Part shown: positions 5,954-15,825 of the stretch, in pieces
Layout of the letters: every line of letters starts with the position of its first letter
How positions within the stretch are numbered: position 1 is the stretch's first letter
Assembly: GCA_029267635.1 (NCBI GenBank)
Contig: JAJUIK010000014.1
Span: 1-63,674, forward strand
From: Moraxellaceae bacterium
GTDB taxonomy: Bacteria > Pseudomonadota > Gammaproteobacteria > Pseudomonadales > Moraxellaceae
Direction: 5' to 3'
DNA length: 63,674 nucleotides
Translations under genes and position numbers: made by a program
The notes under the pieces: generated by a model
Databases searched by the model: none
Seen by the model: the letters and a program-made list of their open reading frames with translations, nothing else
Told to the model about the DNA's origin: nothing

Positions 5954-7261
5954 TTATACAATACCTCGCTTAAACTGAATCACAGTATCTTGGTTGGCAT
6001 AAGAATAAGGAGATATATAACCTTTGGTTTCGACATCTAGCAGATACTGACTCCACCACTCCATCATGCGCTTACGCTCTTGTAGATATTCAGCCACATG
6101 CGTATAGGCCCCAACCACATTATTGCGCTCCTGATGACTCATCTGCTTCTCAATCGCATCCCTTTGGAATAGACCACACTCGCCGAGTGCTGATCGAGCC
6201 ATAGCCCTAAAACCATGGAAGCACACGTCCTTTTGGGTGTCATAACCCATTCTTCTTAAGGCGTCATTAAATGTGTTTTCACTTAGGAAAAGTGTTCCAT
6301 GATAAGAACTAGGGAATACGGAATCTGAACCACCACTAATGACGCTTACTTGTTTGAGTATATCAACCGCCTGATCAGACAAAGGAATGATATGGGCAGA
6401 TCTCATCTTGGCACCACGATCCGAGTGCTTAACTCCATTTACTTGGTTTCGCTTCGCAGGCAATACCCATTGCTTCTTAGTCAAGTCAATTTCACTCCAA
6501 CGAGCGAACCTTAATTCGGATGATCGTATGAATATATGCAAGCTAAGTTCTAAACAAAGCTTTGTTAAAGGCTGCCCAGTATCACTCTTAATTCTCTTTA
6601 TGAGCTCAGGTAATCTTTCAAGTGATAAGGCAGGTCTATGCTGCTTTGGTGCACTCAGGTCGAGGCTTTCAACTTCTCTTGCATGGTTTACTTCGATGTA
6701 ACCAAACTGAATGGCATAGCTGAATACAAGTATCAGGTCAGCTCTAATACGTTGAGCCGTATCAGGTGATTTCTTGTATATAGCATTTAAGGCAAGTCGT
6801 AAATCTTTAGGACGAATGTCTGTAATAGCTTTATGACCGATCTTGGGGAATAGATGATTCTCTAATTTCCTAATACGTTTCTGCTTAGTATATTCATCTA
6901 AAGGTTTACGCTGAGCATACTGATTAAGCCAAGCACGACAGATGGTTTCAACTGTGTCATCTAACTTCTGACTATACAGTCCCAAACCAAGTACCTCGTG
7001 CAGATCTACTCCCTCAGCTAGATACCTACGATATTCACTTCGTTTATCTCTAGCGAAGGCTAACTTAATTTCAGGGTAACTCCCTATCGTAATTTTATGA
7101 GTTTTACCTAATGCCGTGCAGTAGCGAAAAACCCAAGTCTTACTGCCTGATGGTCTAACTCTTAAATACAGCCCAGCGCCGTCGAAGAGATTGTAGTCTT
7201 TGTCTTTTGGTTTAGCTGCTTCAACTTGAGATGCTGTTAATGGTTTTATAGTCTTTGCCAT
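5954..7261 (-). CDS. P4-type tyrosine recombinase/integrase
   Basis: Site-specific recombinase that inserts and excises a genomic island at a tRNA gene. The start is taken at ATG 7261 (MAKTIKPLTASQVEAAKPK), the usual N-terminus of the DUF4102 arm-binding domain, with GGAAG upstream; the frame can be extended to 7336 without conserved sequence. The protein is 435 aa, normal for the family. Catalytic residues are visible: Arg in FIRSSELRFARWSE, His-x-x-Arg in HGFRAMARSALGE, His in MSHQERN, and the Tyr nucleophile in GAYTHVAEYLQERKRMM. It lies next to the 3' end of tRNA-Leu, the standard arrangement, with the island extending to the left. It looks intact and potentially active. Confidence 0.95.
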   Translation of the reverse strand: MAKTIKPLTASQVEAAKPKDKDYNLFDGAGLYLRVRPSGSKTWVFRYCTALGKTHKITIGSYPEIKLAFARDKRSEYRRYLAEGVDLHEVLGLGLYSQKLDDTVETICRAWLNQYAQRKPLDEYTKQKRIRKLENHLFPKIGHKAITDIRPKDLRLALNAIYKKSPDTAQRIRADLILVFSYAIQFGYIEVNHAREVESLDLSAPKQHRPALSLERLPELIKRIKSDTGQPLTKLCLELSLHIFIRSSELRFARWSEIDLTKKQWVLPAKRNQVNGVKHSDRGAKMRSAHIIPLSDQAVDILKQVSVISGGSDSVFPSSYHGTLFLSENTFNDALRRMGYDTQKDVCFHGFRAMARSALGECGLFQRDAIEKQMSHQERNNVVGAYTHVAEYLQERKRMMEWWSQYLLDVETKGYISPYSYANQDTVIQFKRGIV

Positions 7262-7401
7262 GAGCTTCCAGAATAAGAACCCAAAATATCTCTGGGTACT
7301 TATACGGGTACTCATTATTGTCTGCAACCTACCCATTTTTGGGTAAGTAGAATGTAGAAGAATCTCTGGAATTTGCGGTAAGCCATTGAATTACAGGCAA
7401 T

Positions 7402-7436
7402 AAAAAACCCTAAACCTTTCGTACCAGTTTAGGGTT
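7402..7436 (-). terminator. Terminator of tRNA-Leu
   Basis: On the minus strand AACCCTAAAC and GTTTAGGGTT form a 10-bp stem with an 11-nt loop, followed by TTTTTTATT. It lies 11 nt past the tRNA CCA end. Confidence 0.85.
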
Positions 7437-7446
7437 TCTTGAATCT

Positions 7447-7533
7447 TGGTCCCGAGGGTCGGACTCGAACCGACACGTCATCTCTGACAGCGGATTTTGA
7501 GTCCGCCGCGTCTACCAATTTCACCACCTCGGG
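7447..7533 (-). tRNA. tRNA-Leu (anticodon CAA), likely island attachment site
   Basis: The 87-nt sequence has a perfect acceptor stem (CCCGAGG with CCTCGGG, then A and encoded CCA), the D-arm AAATTGGTAGACGC, an anticodon stem GCGGA/TCCGC with loop CTCAAAA (anticodon CAA), a long class II variable arm and the T-arm GGTTCGAGTCC. The integrase gene starts 185 bp beyond its 3' end, so the 3' part of this tRNA is the probable attB/attL core. A second copy of the 3' end was not found in the window. Confidence 0.95.
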
Positions 7534-7561
7534 AAGGCAGGCTGTGTAGCTTGTGATGGGT

Positions 7562-7589
7562 ATAATACCCGGATTTTTTTCACTGTCAA
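7562..7589 (-). promoter_or_regulatory. Promoter of tRNA-Leu
   Basis: On the minus strand TTGACA (7589-7584) and TATTAT (7567-7562) are separated by 16 bp, ending about 28 bp before the mature tRNA 5' end. It is a near-consensus sigma-70 promoter, as expected for a stable RNA gene. Confidence 0.8.
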
Positions 7590-7681
7590 CGCCACACCAC
7601 ACACGATTGATTACTTTTAGAACAAAACCACTATTTTTGCTTCAAAAAACAGCAAATCCGCCGTTTTTAGGCCGAAGCGTT

Positions 7682-7687
7682 TATAAT
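7682..7687 (+). promoter_or_regulatory. -10 element of queA
   Basis: A perfect TATAAT followed by GCGGAC lies 36 bp upstream of the queA start. No good -35 is seen at standard spacing, so the promoter is assigned from the -10 alone. Confidence 0.45.
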
Positions 7688-7723
7688 GCGGACAATTTTC
7701 CCCATCTGTTTTCTGTCAAAATC

Positions 7724-8755
7724 ATGCAACTTTCTGATTTTAGCTTTGATCTCCCCGACCACCTCATCGCCCGCTATCCCTTGGCACAGCGCAGTGCTTC
7801 TCGCCTGCTGCATCTGGATGCACAAGGTCAATATCATGACCTGCTTTTTAAAGACATCCTGAATCTGCTCAATCCAGGTGACCTGTTGGTCCTGAACGAT
7901 ACCAAAGTGATGAAAGCACGTTTAAAAGGTAAACGCGCCAGTGGTGGTGCGGTCGAAGTGCTGGTCGAGCGCATGCTGGATGATCGCATTGCCCACTGCC
8001 ATATCAAGGCCAGCAACTCACCGAAAGCCGGTGCCGAGCTCTTCATCGGGCCAGATGCAGTGAAGGTGACGGTACAAGGTCGTCATGAAAATCTGTTTGT
8101 GGTGGAATTCTCACAGCCAATTTTGGCAGTGCTGGATCAATACGGTCAGCTGCCGATCCCGCCGTATTTCAACCGTGAAGCGGAAGAGATTGATACAGAA
8201 CGCTATCAAACGGTCTTTCATGATCCAGAAAAAATCGCCAGTGTGGCTGCACCGACGGCAAGTTTGCATTTTGACGAAGATTTATTGCAGGCACTCGCAG
8301 CCAAAGGCATTGAACAAACCTTTGTGACCTTGCATGTCGGTGCCGGCACTTTTATGCCCGTACGCACCGATGATATTGCCAATCACACCATGCACAGTGA
8401 ATGGTGTGAAGTGTCAGCATCTGCAGTGGAAAAAATCCGCGCCGCCAAAGCACGCGGTAACAAAGTGATCGCCGTTGGCACCACCGCGACCCGTGCTGTA
8501 GAAAGTGCTGCACAGGCGCATGGCGGTGAACTCGCTGCCTGGAGCGGAGATACGCAAATCTTTATCTATCCCGGTTATGAATTTAAAGTGGTCGATCGTT
8601 TGATCACCAATTTCCACTTGCCGGAATCTACCCTGCTCATGCTGGTTTCAGCTTTATCTAGCCGGGACAATATCTTGCGTGCCTATGAACATGCTGTTGC
8701 TGCCCAGTACCGTTTCTTCAGTTATGGCGATGCCATGCTGATCGACAAGGCCTGA
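7724..8755 (+). CDS. queA: S-adenosylmethionine:tRNA ribosyltransferase-isomerase
   Basis: QueA transfers and rearranges the ribosyl part of SAM onto preQ1 in tRNA to give epoxyqueuosine, the penultimate step of queuosine synthesis. The 343-aa protein starts [20 protein letters not shown], the family N-terminus, and contains [12 protein letters not shown], the [12 protein letters not shown] segment, APTASLHF and [13 protein letters not shown], all QueA signatures. The upstream open frame to 7553 is not part of the gene, since it crosses the -10 element and tRNA promoter. tgt, the enzyme that puts preQ1 into tRNA, lies 1.8 kb downstream on the same strand, separated by two membrane-protein genes. 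Confidence 0.97.
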   Translation: MQLSDFSFDLPDHLIARYPLAQRSASRLLHLDAQGQYHDLLFKDILNLLNPGDLLVLNDTKVMKARLKGKRASGGAVEVLVERMLDDRIAHCHIKASNSPKAGAELFIGPDAVKVTVQGRHENLFVVEFSQPILAVLDQYGQLPIPPYFNREAEEIDTERYQTVFHDPEKIASVAAPTASLHFDEDLLQALAAKGIEQTFVTLHVGAGTFMPVRTDDIANHTMHSEWCEVSASAVEKIRAAKARGNKVIAVGTTATRAVESAAQAHGGELAAWSGDTQIFIYPGYEFKVVDRLITNFHLPESTLLMLVSALSSRDNILRAYEHAVAAQYRFFSYGDAMLIDKA

Positions 8756-8768
8756 GAAACATTTCCCC

Positions 8769-9797
8769 ATGCCGATCGAAACTGTGCAACGTTCCATTCA
8801 TCTGCGCCGCAAGACCAATCAACGTGTGTTTCAGAATATCGCCCGGCTTGGGGAGCTCAGTAAGCTGTCGCAATCCCATCAAGAACTACTTGATGGCTTG
8901 CACCCTTGGGGCGCCGATCATCGCTTGCGCTTTGAAAATATGCTGCCGATCTTGCTCGGAATCATTGCCGTCTTGTGTCTGCTCAGTGTCTGGATACTGC
9001 CTGCAGGTATCCCTTCCCATCTGGCTTTCTGGCTGGCCGCGGGATTCAGCTTGTATAGCTATTTAACTTATGAACAGGATGACCCGATTCAGGACGTCAT
9101 CCGCGCCCTGGAACAACAGGTCATTGCACAGAAATATCACTGGCAGTTTTATCAGCCACCGGCACACATCAACATACCGGTACAGCCTACGCTCTTTACT
9201 GCCTATTTAAAAAATCTGTTTCCCCTGTTCCAGCAAGGCTCGGTTGCCAACGAAATTCCCGTCTATGCCAGCACTTTATGGACTGATGAACAGGGACAGC
9301 AATATCCAGTCCTGCTGTTTCAGTATCATTTTGTCGATGAAATCCGCCTGCGCGGCAAAAACGGAGAAGAAACTAAAGTCAAAGAAGTCCATAAGGACTT
9401 GTGGGGGGTGTTTATTTTTCAGGTTCCAGCACAAGGTCTGGCGGTAACCACTTCACGTAAAACGTTTGAATTTCCTTATCTACATGACTGGCATACCAGC
9501 GATATTCAGATCAACCAGAGACTGCGGATTTATGGTGCTGATCCCTTGCAGCTGGCCAAAACCCTGACGCCTGCGATGGTTCTGCGTCTCGATCAATTGT
9601 TCGCGACACGTTGTGGTGATTTGCTTCTGCATCCCGAACAAGATGTGTTGTGTTTTTTGGGCGAACAGGACCTTTTTAAAATCGCGACAAAAGCACAAAA
9701 TATTGACGACATTTCCAAATTACGCGGCCATTTGCGCACCTTCCGTCTGGCTGAATATGAGAATTTACAACGCGATTTAATCGCATTTTTAAAATAA
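8769..9797 (+). CDS. DUF3137 family membrane protein
   Basis: A 342-aa protein with two close membrane helices at about residues 59-78 and 82-98 (MLPILLGIIAVLCLLSVWIL, then HLAFWLAAGFSLYSYL). A long cytoplasmic or periplasmic domain follows, containing the LFQYHFVDEI...FIFQVPAQGLAVTTSRK region typical of DUF3137. The family has no established biochemical role, but it is commonly found beside lemA, as here (20 nt upstream of it). It starts 13 nt after queA, so it is likely in that operon. Family call is by pattern recognition. Confidence 0.8.
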   Translation: MPIETVQRSIHLRRKTNQRVFQNIARLGELSKLSQSHQELLDGLHPWGADHRLRFENMLPILLGIIAVLCLLSVWILPAGIPSHLAFWLAAGFSLYSYLTYEQDDPIQDVIRALEQQVIAQKYHWQFYQPPAHINIPVQPTLFTAYLKNLFPLFQQGSVANEIPVYASTLWTDEQGQQYPVLLFQYHFVDEIRLRGKNGEETKVKEVHKDLWGVFIFQVPAQGLAVTTSRKTFEFPYLHDWHTSDIQINQRLRIYGADPLQLAKTLTPAMVLRLDQLFATRCGDLLLHPEQDVLCFLGEQDLFKIATKAQNIDDISKLRGHLRTFRLAEYENLQRDLIAFLK

Positions 9798-9816
9798 CGA
9801 TACATCGAGGTTTTTT

Positions 9817-10380
9817 ATGGGGTTAATTATTTTCTTGCTGCTGATGCTGGCTTTGCTCATCGTTGCAATTCTGATTCGTAACAATATTATCCGTCACCAC
9901 AACGCCACGCAGCGCGCTTGGGCGGATGTCGCGACCTATGAACGCCAGAAAGTCAAAGTGCTCGATGGCTTGGCACCGCTGGTCGAACAATATGCCGGTT
10001 TTGAAAAAGGCACACTGGAAAAAGTGACCGAGTTGCGCCAGCAAATCATGAATTTGAATCTGGACAACACCGACATCTCGCAATTACAACGCATCGAGTC
10101 GCTCAATAAGGAACTGATGCAAAGTTTGCATGTGGTGGTCGAGAATTATCCTGAACTGAAAGCCAATGAAGTTTATCTGCGCATGATGAATGAAATTGAC
10201 GAACAGAACGAAAATGTTAGCGCGGCCATCAGCATTTTTAACCGCAATGTCGAACTGTTTAACAACCACATCCAGATTTTCCCGAACAATATTGTCAACA
10301 CCCTCACCGCAGGTAAAAAACCAATCCGTTCTTTCCGCGACAACAGCCTGCAAAATTTTGACTACCGTCCCAATTTTTAA
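9817..10380 (+). CDS. lemA: LemA family protein
   Basis: LemA proteins have an N-terminal membrane helix and a helical-bundle domain; their function is poorly defined. Here residues 2-23 (GLIIFLLLMLALLIVAILIR) form the membrane anchor. HHNATQRAWADVATYERQK and LKANEVYLRMMNEIDEQNEN then match the conserved LemA core, followed by AISIFNRNVELFNNHIQIFP. Length 187 aa is typical. It pairs with the DUF3137 gene upstream and is followed by a strong terminator, closing the queA operon. Confidence 0.9.
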   Translation: MGLIIFLLLMLALLIVAILIRNNIIRHHNATQRAWADVATYERQKVKVLDGLAPLVEQYAGFEKGTLEKVTELRQQIMNLNLDNTDISQLQRIESLNKELMQSLHVVVENYPELKANEVYLRMMNEIDEQNENVSAAISIFNRNVELFNNHIQIFPNNIVNTLTAGKKPIRSFRDNSLQNFDYRPNF

Positions 10381-10411
10381 ATTTTTTGCTATCATTCTTT
10401 GGTTATGACGA

Positions 10412-10432
10412 AGCGCCAAATGGCGCTTTTTC
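10412..10432 (+). terminator. Terminator after lemA
   Basis: AGCGCCA and TGGCGCT form a 7-bp stem with a 2-nt loop, followed by TTTTC. Confidence 0.85.
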
Positions 10433-10499
10433 TTCACATGAAATTTACTGCTCTCATACATTTAGCAGTGGCACTCGGGGGCAGAATCAAGGACAATAG

Positions 10500-11687
<1,188 letters not shown>

Positions 11688-11748
11688 TCTTTCAGCATTT
11701 GCGCTGAACCACAAGACAAGGTAAATTGCAGAACAAGTCAATTTAAAT

Positions 11749-11773
11749 GTCCCCTCGGGGACAATAATTTTTT
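11749..11773 (+). terminator. Weak terminator-like hairpin between tgt and yajC
   Basis: TGTCCCC and GGGGACA form a compact stem with a 2-nt loop (11749-11764), followed by ATAATTTTTT. It may be partial, allowing read-through into yajC. Confidence 0.5.
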
Positions 11774-11790
11774 AACTTTAGGAATATAAA

Positions 11791-12120
11791 ATGAGCCTGT
11801 TTATTTCTACTGCTCACGCTGCCGGTGAAGCTGCTCAACAACCTAGCATGGTTGCCAACTTGCTGATGATTGCGGTTTTCGTAGCAATCTTCTATTTCCT
11901 GATCTGGCGTCCCCAAGCAAAACGTGCCAAAGAGCATCGCAGCTTGGTAGAAAGCCTGGGTGTGGGCAGTGAAGTGGTATTTGCGGGCGGTTTAATGGGC
12001 AAAATTACCAAGATTGAAGGCGACTTTGCAGTAGTAGAACTCAACCGCGGCGTCGAGGTGAAAATCCAGCGCGCCAGTGTCATTTCAGTCCTCCCTGAAG
12101 GCACCTTAAATAATCTCTAA
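11791..12120 (+). CDS. yajC: Sec translocon accessory subunit YajC
   Basis: YajC is a small inner-membrane protein that associates with SecDF. The 109 residues have one membrane helix (about 21-40, VANLLMIAVFVAIFYFLIW) followed by RPQAKRAKEH and a short SH3-like domain (GSEVVFAGGLMGKITKI...). This is the family layout. It precedes secD by 54 nt; a strong hairpin lies between them, so secDF may be attenuated relative to yajC. Confidence 0.96.
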   Translation: MSLFISTAHAAGEAAQQPSMVANLLMIAVFVAIFYFLIWRPQAKRAKEHRSLVESLGVGSEVVFAGGLMGKITKIEGDFAVVELNRGVEVKIQRASVISVLPEGTLNNL

Positions 12121-12129
12121 TCAAAAAAC

Positions 12130-12156
12130 AGTCGTGCTCCCCGCACGACTTTTTTC
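12130..12156 (+). terminator. Terminator between yajC and secD
   Basis: AGTCGTGC and GCACGACT form an 8-bp stem with a 5-nt loop, followed by TTTTT. It sits inside the 54-nt spacer before secD, suggesting partial termination or a separate secD promoter within yajC. Confidence 0.8.
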
Positions 12157-12174
12157 ATTTTAAGAAGAAAGCAA

Positions 12175-14073
12175 ATGCGTTACCCTGCATGGAAATATTT
12201 ACTGATCCTGGTTGTTCTGGTGATCAGTACATTATACGCACTGCCAAGTTTGTACCCTGATGAGCCTGCTGTTCAGATTTCAGGTGCCAAAGCCGGCACG
12301 CAAATCGATCAGAGCATCGTACAAAAAGCAGAGCAAATTTTAAAAAGCGAAAATATTAGCAGTCACGATAATAGCTTCACCAATAACGCCGCCCTGTTAC
12401 GTCTTGATTCTACTGAAGCACAGCTCAAAGCCAAAGAGGCTTTGCGCCGCAGCTTGGGCGATGATTATGTCGTGGCGTTAAACCTGGCACCAACCACCCC
12501 CGAATGGCTGCAAAAAATTGGCGCCAAACCGATGAAGCTCGGTCTGGACTTGCGTGGTGGTGTTCACTTCCTGCTGGAAGTGGATATGGACAAAGCCATT
12601 AGCCAGCGTCTGGAAACCTCAGCGACCGATTTACGTCGTCAGCTGCGCGATAACAAAATCAAATTTAACAGTTTGACGTTAAACAACAATGCCATCACGG
12701 TACAATTCGCCAACAATGACGATCGTACCGCTGCGATGGACTTCTTGCGTGCAAACGGCAACGAATTTACCCAGCAAGCCCTGGCAACCGAAAATGGCGC
12801 TACCTTAAAGCTGACCTACAATGATGTGCGTAAACAGGAAATCCAGTCTTATGCCGTCAACCAGAACTTGACCACCCTGCGCAACCGTATTAATGAGTTG
12901 GGCGTGGCGGAAGCACTGGTGCAAACCCAGGGCAGCAACCGTATTGTGGTGGAATTGCCGGGTGTACAGGATACGGCCGAAGCGAAACGTGTTCTTGGCC
13001 GTACTGCAAATCTCGAATTCCGTCTGGTGTCTGACCTGAATGATCAATATATCGATCCATATACCGGTAAACCGAGCCAGTCTTTACCGCCAGGTACAGA
13101 AGCTTTTGCCTATCAGTCACTGGACAGCGGTCAACAGTTATTGCTGAACCGTAACCGTATCCTGACCGGTGAACGCGTACAAAATGCCAGCTCCGGCTTT
13201 AGCCAGGATACCGGCGGCGCAGAAGTCAACATTACCCTGGATAGTGCCGGTGGTAAGCTAATGGCGGATGCGACACGTAATGCAGTGGGCAAACGCATGG
13301 CGGTACTGTTTATCGAAAACAAACAGAAAATCAGCTATGTCACCGATCCAGCCACGGGTGTGCAAACTGAAGTGCGTACGCCGTATGCTGAATCAGTTGT
13401 CATCAATGCGGCAACCGTACAAGCGGTATTGGGTTCACAATTCCGTATTACCGGTCTGGATTCACCACAAGAGGCGGCTGAATTGGCCTTGATGCTACGT
13501 GCTGGTGCCCTTGCTGCACCGATGTACTTCGTCGAAGAACGTGTCGTGGGTCCAAGCCTCGGTCAGGAAAACATCGACAAAGGTGTTCTTTCAACCCAAA
13601 TCGGTTTCCTGCTGGTTGCCATCTGGATGGTGGTATTCTTCCGCCTATTCGGTTTGATTGCCAACTTTGCCTTGGTGTTTAACCTGGCGATGATCTTGAC
13701 GGTGATGTCGTGGATTGGGGCTTCCCTCACCTTACCGGGGATCGCCGGTATCGTGATCACTATTGGTATGGCGGTCGATGCCAACGTGCTGATCTGTGAG
13801 CGAATACGCGAAGAAATGAAATGGGGGGCCTCGCCGAAACAGGCGATTGTGGCCGGTTATGACCGTGCCTATAACACCATTTTCGACTCGAACCTGACCA
13901 CGTTCTTGGTAGCTTTCATCCTGTTCGCCATCGGTACTGGTCCAATCAAAGGCTTCGCCGTGACCTTAATGATCGGTATTGTCTGCTCGATGTTTACCGC
14001 GATTACCGTGACCCGTGCCATTGTGCAGCTCATCTATGGCAAACGCCGTAATTTGAGCAAGTTGAGCATATAA
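12175..14073 (+). CDS. secD: Protein translocase subunit SecD
   Basis: SecD, with SecF, uses the proton gradient to pull exported proteins through SecYEG from the periplasmic side. The 632-aa protein has membrane helix 1 at about 7-24, the GLDLRGGVHFLLEVD motif at 123-137, a large periplasmic domain with the EAELA-type dipeptide-rich head, and five helices from about residue 465 (IGFLLVAIWMVVFFRLFG...; GIAGIVITIGMAVDANVLI). GAAGAAAG precedes ATG 12175. secF follows after 8 nt. Confidence 0.98.
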   Translation: MRYPAWKYLLILVVLVISTLYALPSLYPDEPAVQISGAKAGTQIDQSIVQKAEQILKSENISSHDNSFTNNAALLRLDSTEAQLKAKEALRRSLGDDYVVALNLAPTTPEWLQKIGAKPMKLGLDLRGGVHFLLEVDMDKAISQRLETSATDLRRQLRDNKIKFNSLTLNNNAITVQFANNDDRTAAMDFLRANGNEFTQQALATENGATLKLTYNDVRKQEIQSYAVNQNLTTLRNRINELGVAEALVQTQGSNRIVVELPGVQDTAEAKRVLGRTANLEFRLVSDLNDQYIDPYTGKPSQSLPPGTEAFAYQSLDSGQQLLLNRNRILTGERVQNASSGFSQDTGGAEVNITLDSAGGKLMADATRNAVGKRMAVLFIENKQKISYVTDPATGVQTEVRTPYAESVVINAATVQAVLGSQFRITGLDSPQEAAELALMLRAGALAAPMYFVEERVVGPSLGQENIDKGVLSTQIGFLLVAIWMVVFFRLFGLIANFALVFNLAMILTVMSWIGASLTLPGIAGIVITIGMAVDANVLICERIREEMKWGASPKQAIVAGYDRAYNTIFDSNLTTFLVAFILFAIGTGPIKGFAVTLMIGIVCSMFTAITVTRAIVQLIYGKRRNLSKLSI

Positions 14074-14081
14074 GGAGATCG

Positions 14082-15047
14082 ATGATGACTGATGTGACTC
14101 AACCAAAAACCAAGCAGTACGGCCGTCCGGATGATGAGCGCGTGATTGATTTTATGAAGATTGCCCGTCCTGCGGCAATCCTCTCAATCATTCTGACGTT
14201 GGCCAGCCTGTTCTTTATTGCCACTAAAGGGCTAAATCTCGGTCTGGACTTTACCGGCGGCATCTCAGCAGAGCTGAACTACCAAAAGGCTGTCAATCAG
14301 GCCGAAGTTGTGCAGGCCTTAGACAAGGCTGGTTTTAAAGATGCTGTGGTACAAACATTAGGCAGTAATACTGACCTGATTGTGCGTATGCCAGTACAGG
14401 ATGTAAAAGTTGAAGACCTCAACAACAGCTTAAGCAAAGCCGTGCAATTGCCAGGTAACGCAGCCAATGTCCACAAGGTAGATGCTGTCGGTGGTCAGGT
14501 TGGTAACGAGCTGTATATCCGTTCTGCTGGCGCTGTTGCATTGGCACTGTTACTGATGCTGGTATATGTAACGATCCGCTTTGAGCTAAAAATGGCAATT
14601 GGTGCGGTACTGTCGTTATTCCACGACATTATCATGACCTTGGGTATTTTTGCCCTGATGCAATGGCCATTCGACCTAACCGTGCTGGCTGCCGTGTTGG
14701 CAGTCATTGGTTTCTCGCTGAATGACAACATCGTGGTTTCGGACCGTATCCGGGAAAACTTCCGTAAAATTCGTGGTGCTGAACCGCGTGAAATTGTCAA
14801 CATTGCGCTGACTGAAACATTGCGTCGTACCATCCATACCTCTATGACCTTACTCCTTGTGGTCGTGGCCATGATGCTACTCGGCGGTGATGGTTTACGC
14901 TGGTTCTCGGTCGCGATGTTTGTCGGGGTCTTTGTCGGAACTTATTCTTCGATTTATATCGGTACCGCTTTTGCCTTATGGCGTGGTCTGAACCGTCAGG
15001 ACTTTATTGTCCAGGTCAAACCCGAATTTGAAGATGATATTCCTTAA
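14082..15047 (+). CDS. secF: Protein translocase subunit SecF
   Basis: Partner of SecD. The 321 residues carry the SecF signature GLNLGLDFTGGISAEL near residue 48, and six membrane helices including FDLTVLAAVLAVIGFSLNDNIVV, the conserved proton-path region. AAGGAG lies 4 nt before ATG 14082 and 7 nt before a second ATG at 14085; the latter spacing is better, so the protein may start one residue later. A terminator follows directly. Confidence 0.98.
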   Translation: MMTDVTQPKTKQYGRPDDERVIDFMKIARPAAILSIILTLASLFFIATKGLNLGLDFTGGISAELNYQKAVNQAEVVQALDKAGFKDAVVQTLGSNTDLIVRMPVQDVKVEDLNNSLSKAVQLPGNAANVHKVDAVGGQVGNELYIRSAGAVALALLLMLVYVTIRFELKMAIGAVLSLFHDIIMTLGIFALMQWPFDLTVLAAVLAVIGFSLNDNIVVSDRIRENFRKIRGAEPREIVNIALTETLRRTIHTSMTLLLVVVAMMLLGGDGLRWFSVAMFVGVFVGTYSSIYIGTAFALWRGLNRQDFIVQVKPEFEDDIP

Positions 15048-15070
15048 TCGTTTTATTTAACGTGTGATTA

Positions 15071-15096
15071 AAGCTCATCTCCGGATGGGCTTTTTT
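15071..15096 (+). terminator. Terminator after secF
   Basis: AAGCTCATC and GATGGGCTT pair with one G-T wobble, followed by TTTTTT. It abuts the stop codon of the convergent gene at 15095. Confidence 0.85.
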
Positions 15097-15727
15097 AATG
15101 CTGGATCATCTCTATGCTTGGCCGATTTTCCTGTGCTAACACTGCTGTATTGCACCAAGCCACCGTAAGCATCACCTCATCCAGATGAAAATTCTGATAA
15201 GCAATCTGCCCCAATAGATCATGCTGAATGTATCCGGCATCTCGATCCGGATGTACCTGAGTATTTAGATTTTTCAAGGTGAGGCGAATACCTAAACCAT
15301 GCGCTTTTAACACCGCTTCTTTCGTGGTCCAGACTCGAAACCAGAATGCACGGTCTTCCTGCAAATCCTTCCAGTGTGCATATTCTTCTGGGTGAAAAGC
15401 ATGTTGCGCCAAGGCTTCCATCCGCACACGACGATTCAAATCTTCTACATCAATACCGATTGGGAGCTGTTGCGGACCGGTCAACAAAGCATAATGCTGC
15501 TGGCTATGAGAATGATTAAAAGCGAGCACTTGGCCTTTCAAATACGGCTTGCCATGTTCGGTTTTGGCGAAACTCGCCTGATCAATCACTTGTCCCGTTA
15601 AGCGACTCAAAATCTGGTTACGATAAGCATAGATTGCCTGTTTCTGCTGCTGAATCTGCTGCTTACGCTCCAAGCCTTCAACCGTCTGATAAATCTGATT
15701 TAAGGCACACAGATCCACACGTAACAT
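15095..15727 (-). CDS. 4'-phosphopantetheinyl transferase (Sfp/HetI type)
   Basis: Transfers phosphopantetheine from CoA to a Ser of carrier proteins. The 210-aa length and motifs are those of the Sfp group rather than AcpS: GIDVEDLNRR at 91-100 (Asp93 binds Mg) and FWFRVWTTKEAVLKAHGLGI at 129-148 (Trp133, Lys136, Glu137). No carrier-protein or NRPS gene is nearby, so its target is elsewhere (siderophore or fatty-acid ACP are possibilities). It lies downstream of der but is separated from it by a terminator. Confidence 0.9.
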   Translation of the reverse strand: MLRVDLCALNQIYQTVEGLERKQQIQQQKQAIYAYRNQILSRLTGQVIDQASFAKTEHGKPYLKGQVLAFNHSHSQQHYALLTGPQQLPIGIDVEDLNRRVRMEALAQHAFHPEEYAHWKDLQEDRAFWFRVWTTKEAVLKAHGLGIRLTLKNLNTQVHPDRDAGYIQHDLLGQIAYQNFHLDEVMLTVAWCNTAVLAQENRPSIEMIQH

Positions 15728-15781
15728 AGGTTATTTCCAGTAAAAAGACTCAACCGAGTATAGAGAATTTTCCAGACAAAC

Positions 15782-15811
15782 AAAAAAGCCCAAACGAAAC
15801 TTTGGGCTTTT
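15782..15811 (-). terminator. Terminator after der
   Basis: On the minus strand AAGCCCAAA and TTTGGGCTT form a 9-bp stem followed by TTTT, just past the der stop codon. Confidence 0.85.
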
Positions 15812-15825
15812 GAACGAGCTGAAAC

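Noticed and set aside
7553..7723. 57-residue N-terminal extension of queA
   Set aside because: It crosses the tRNA promoter and the queA -10 element and has no conserved sequence.
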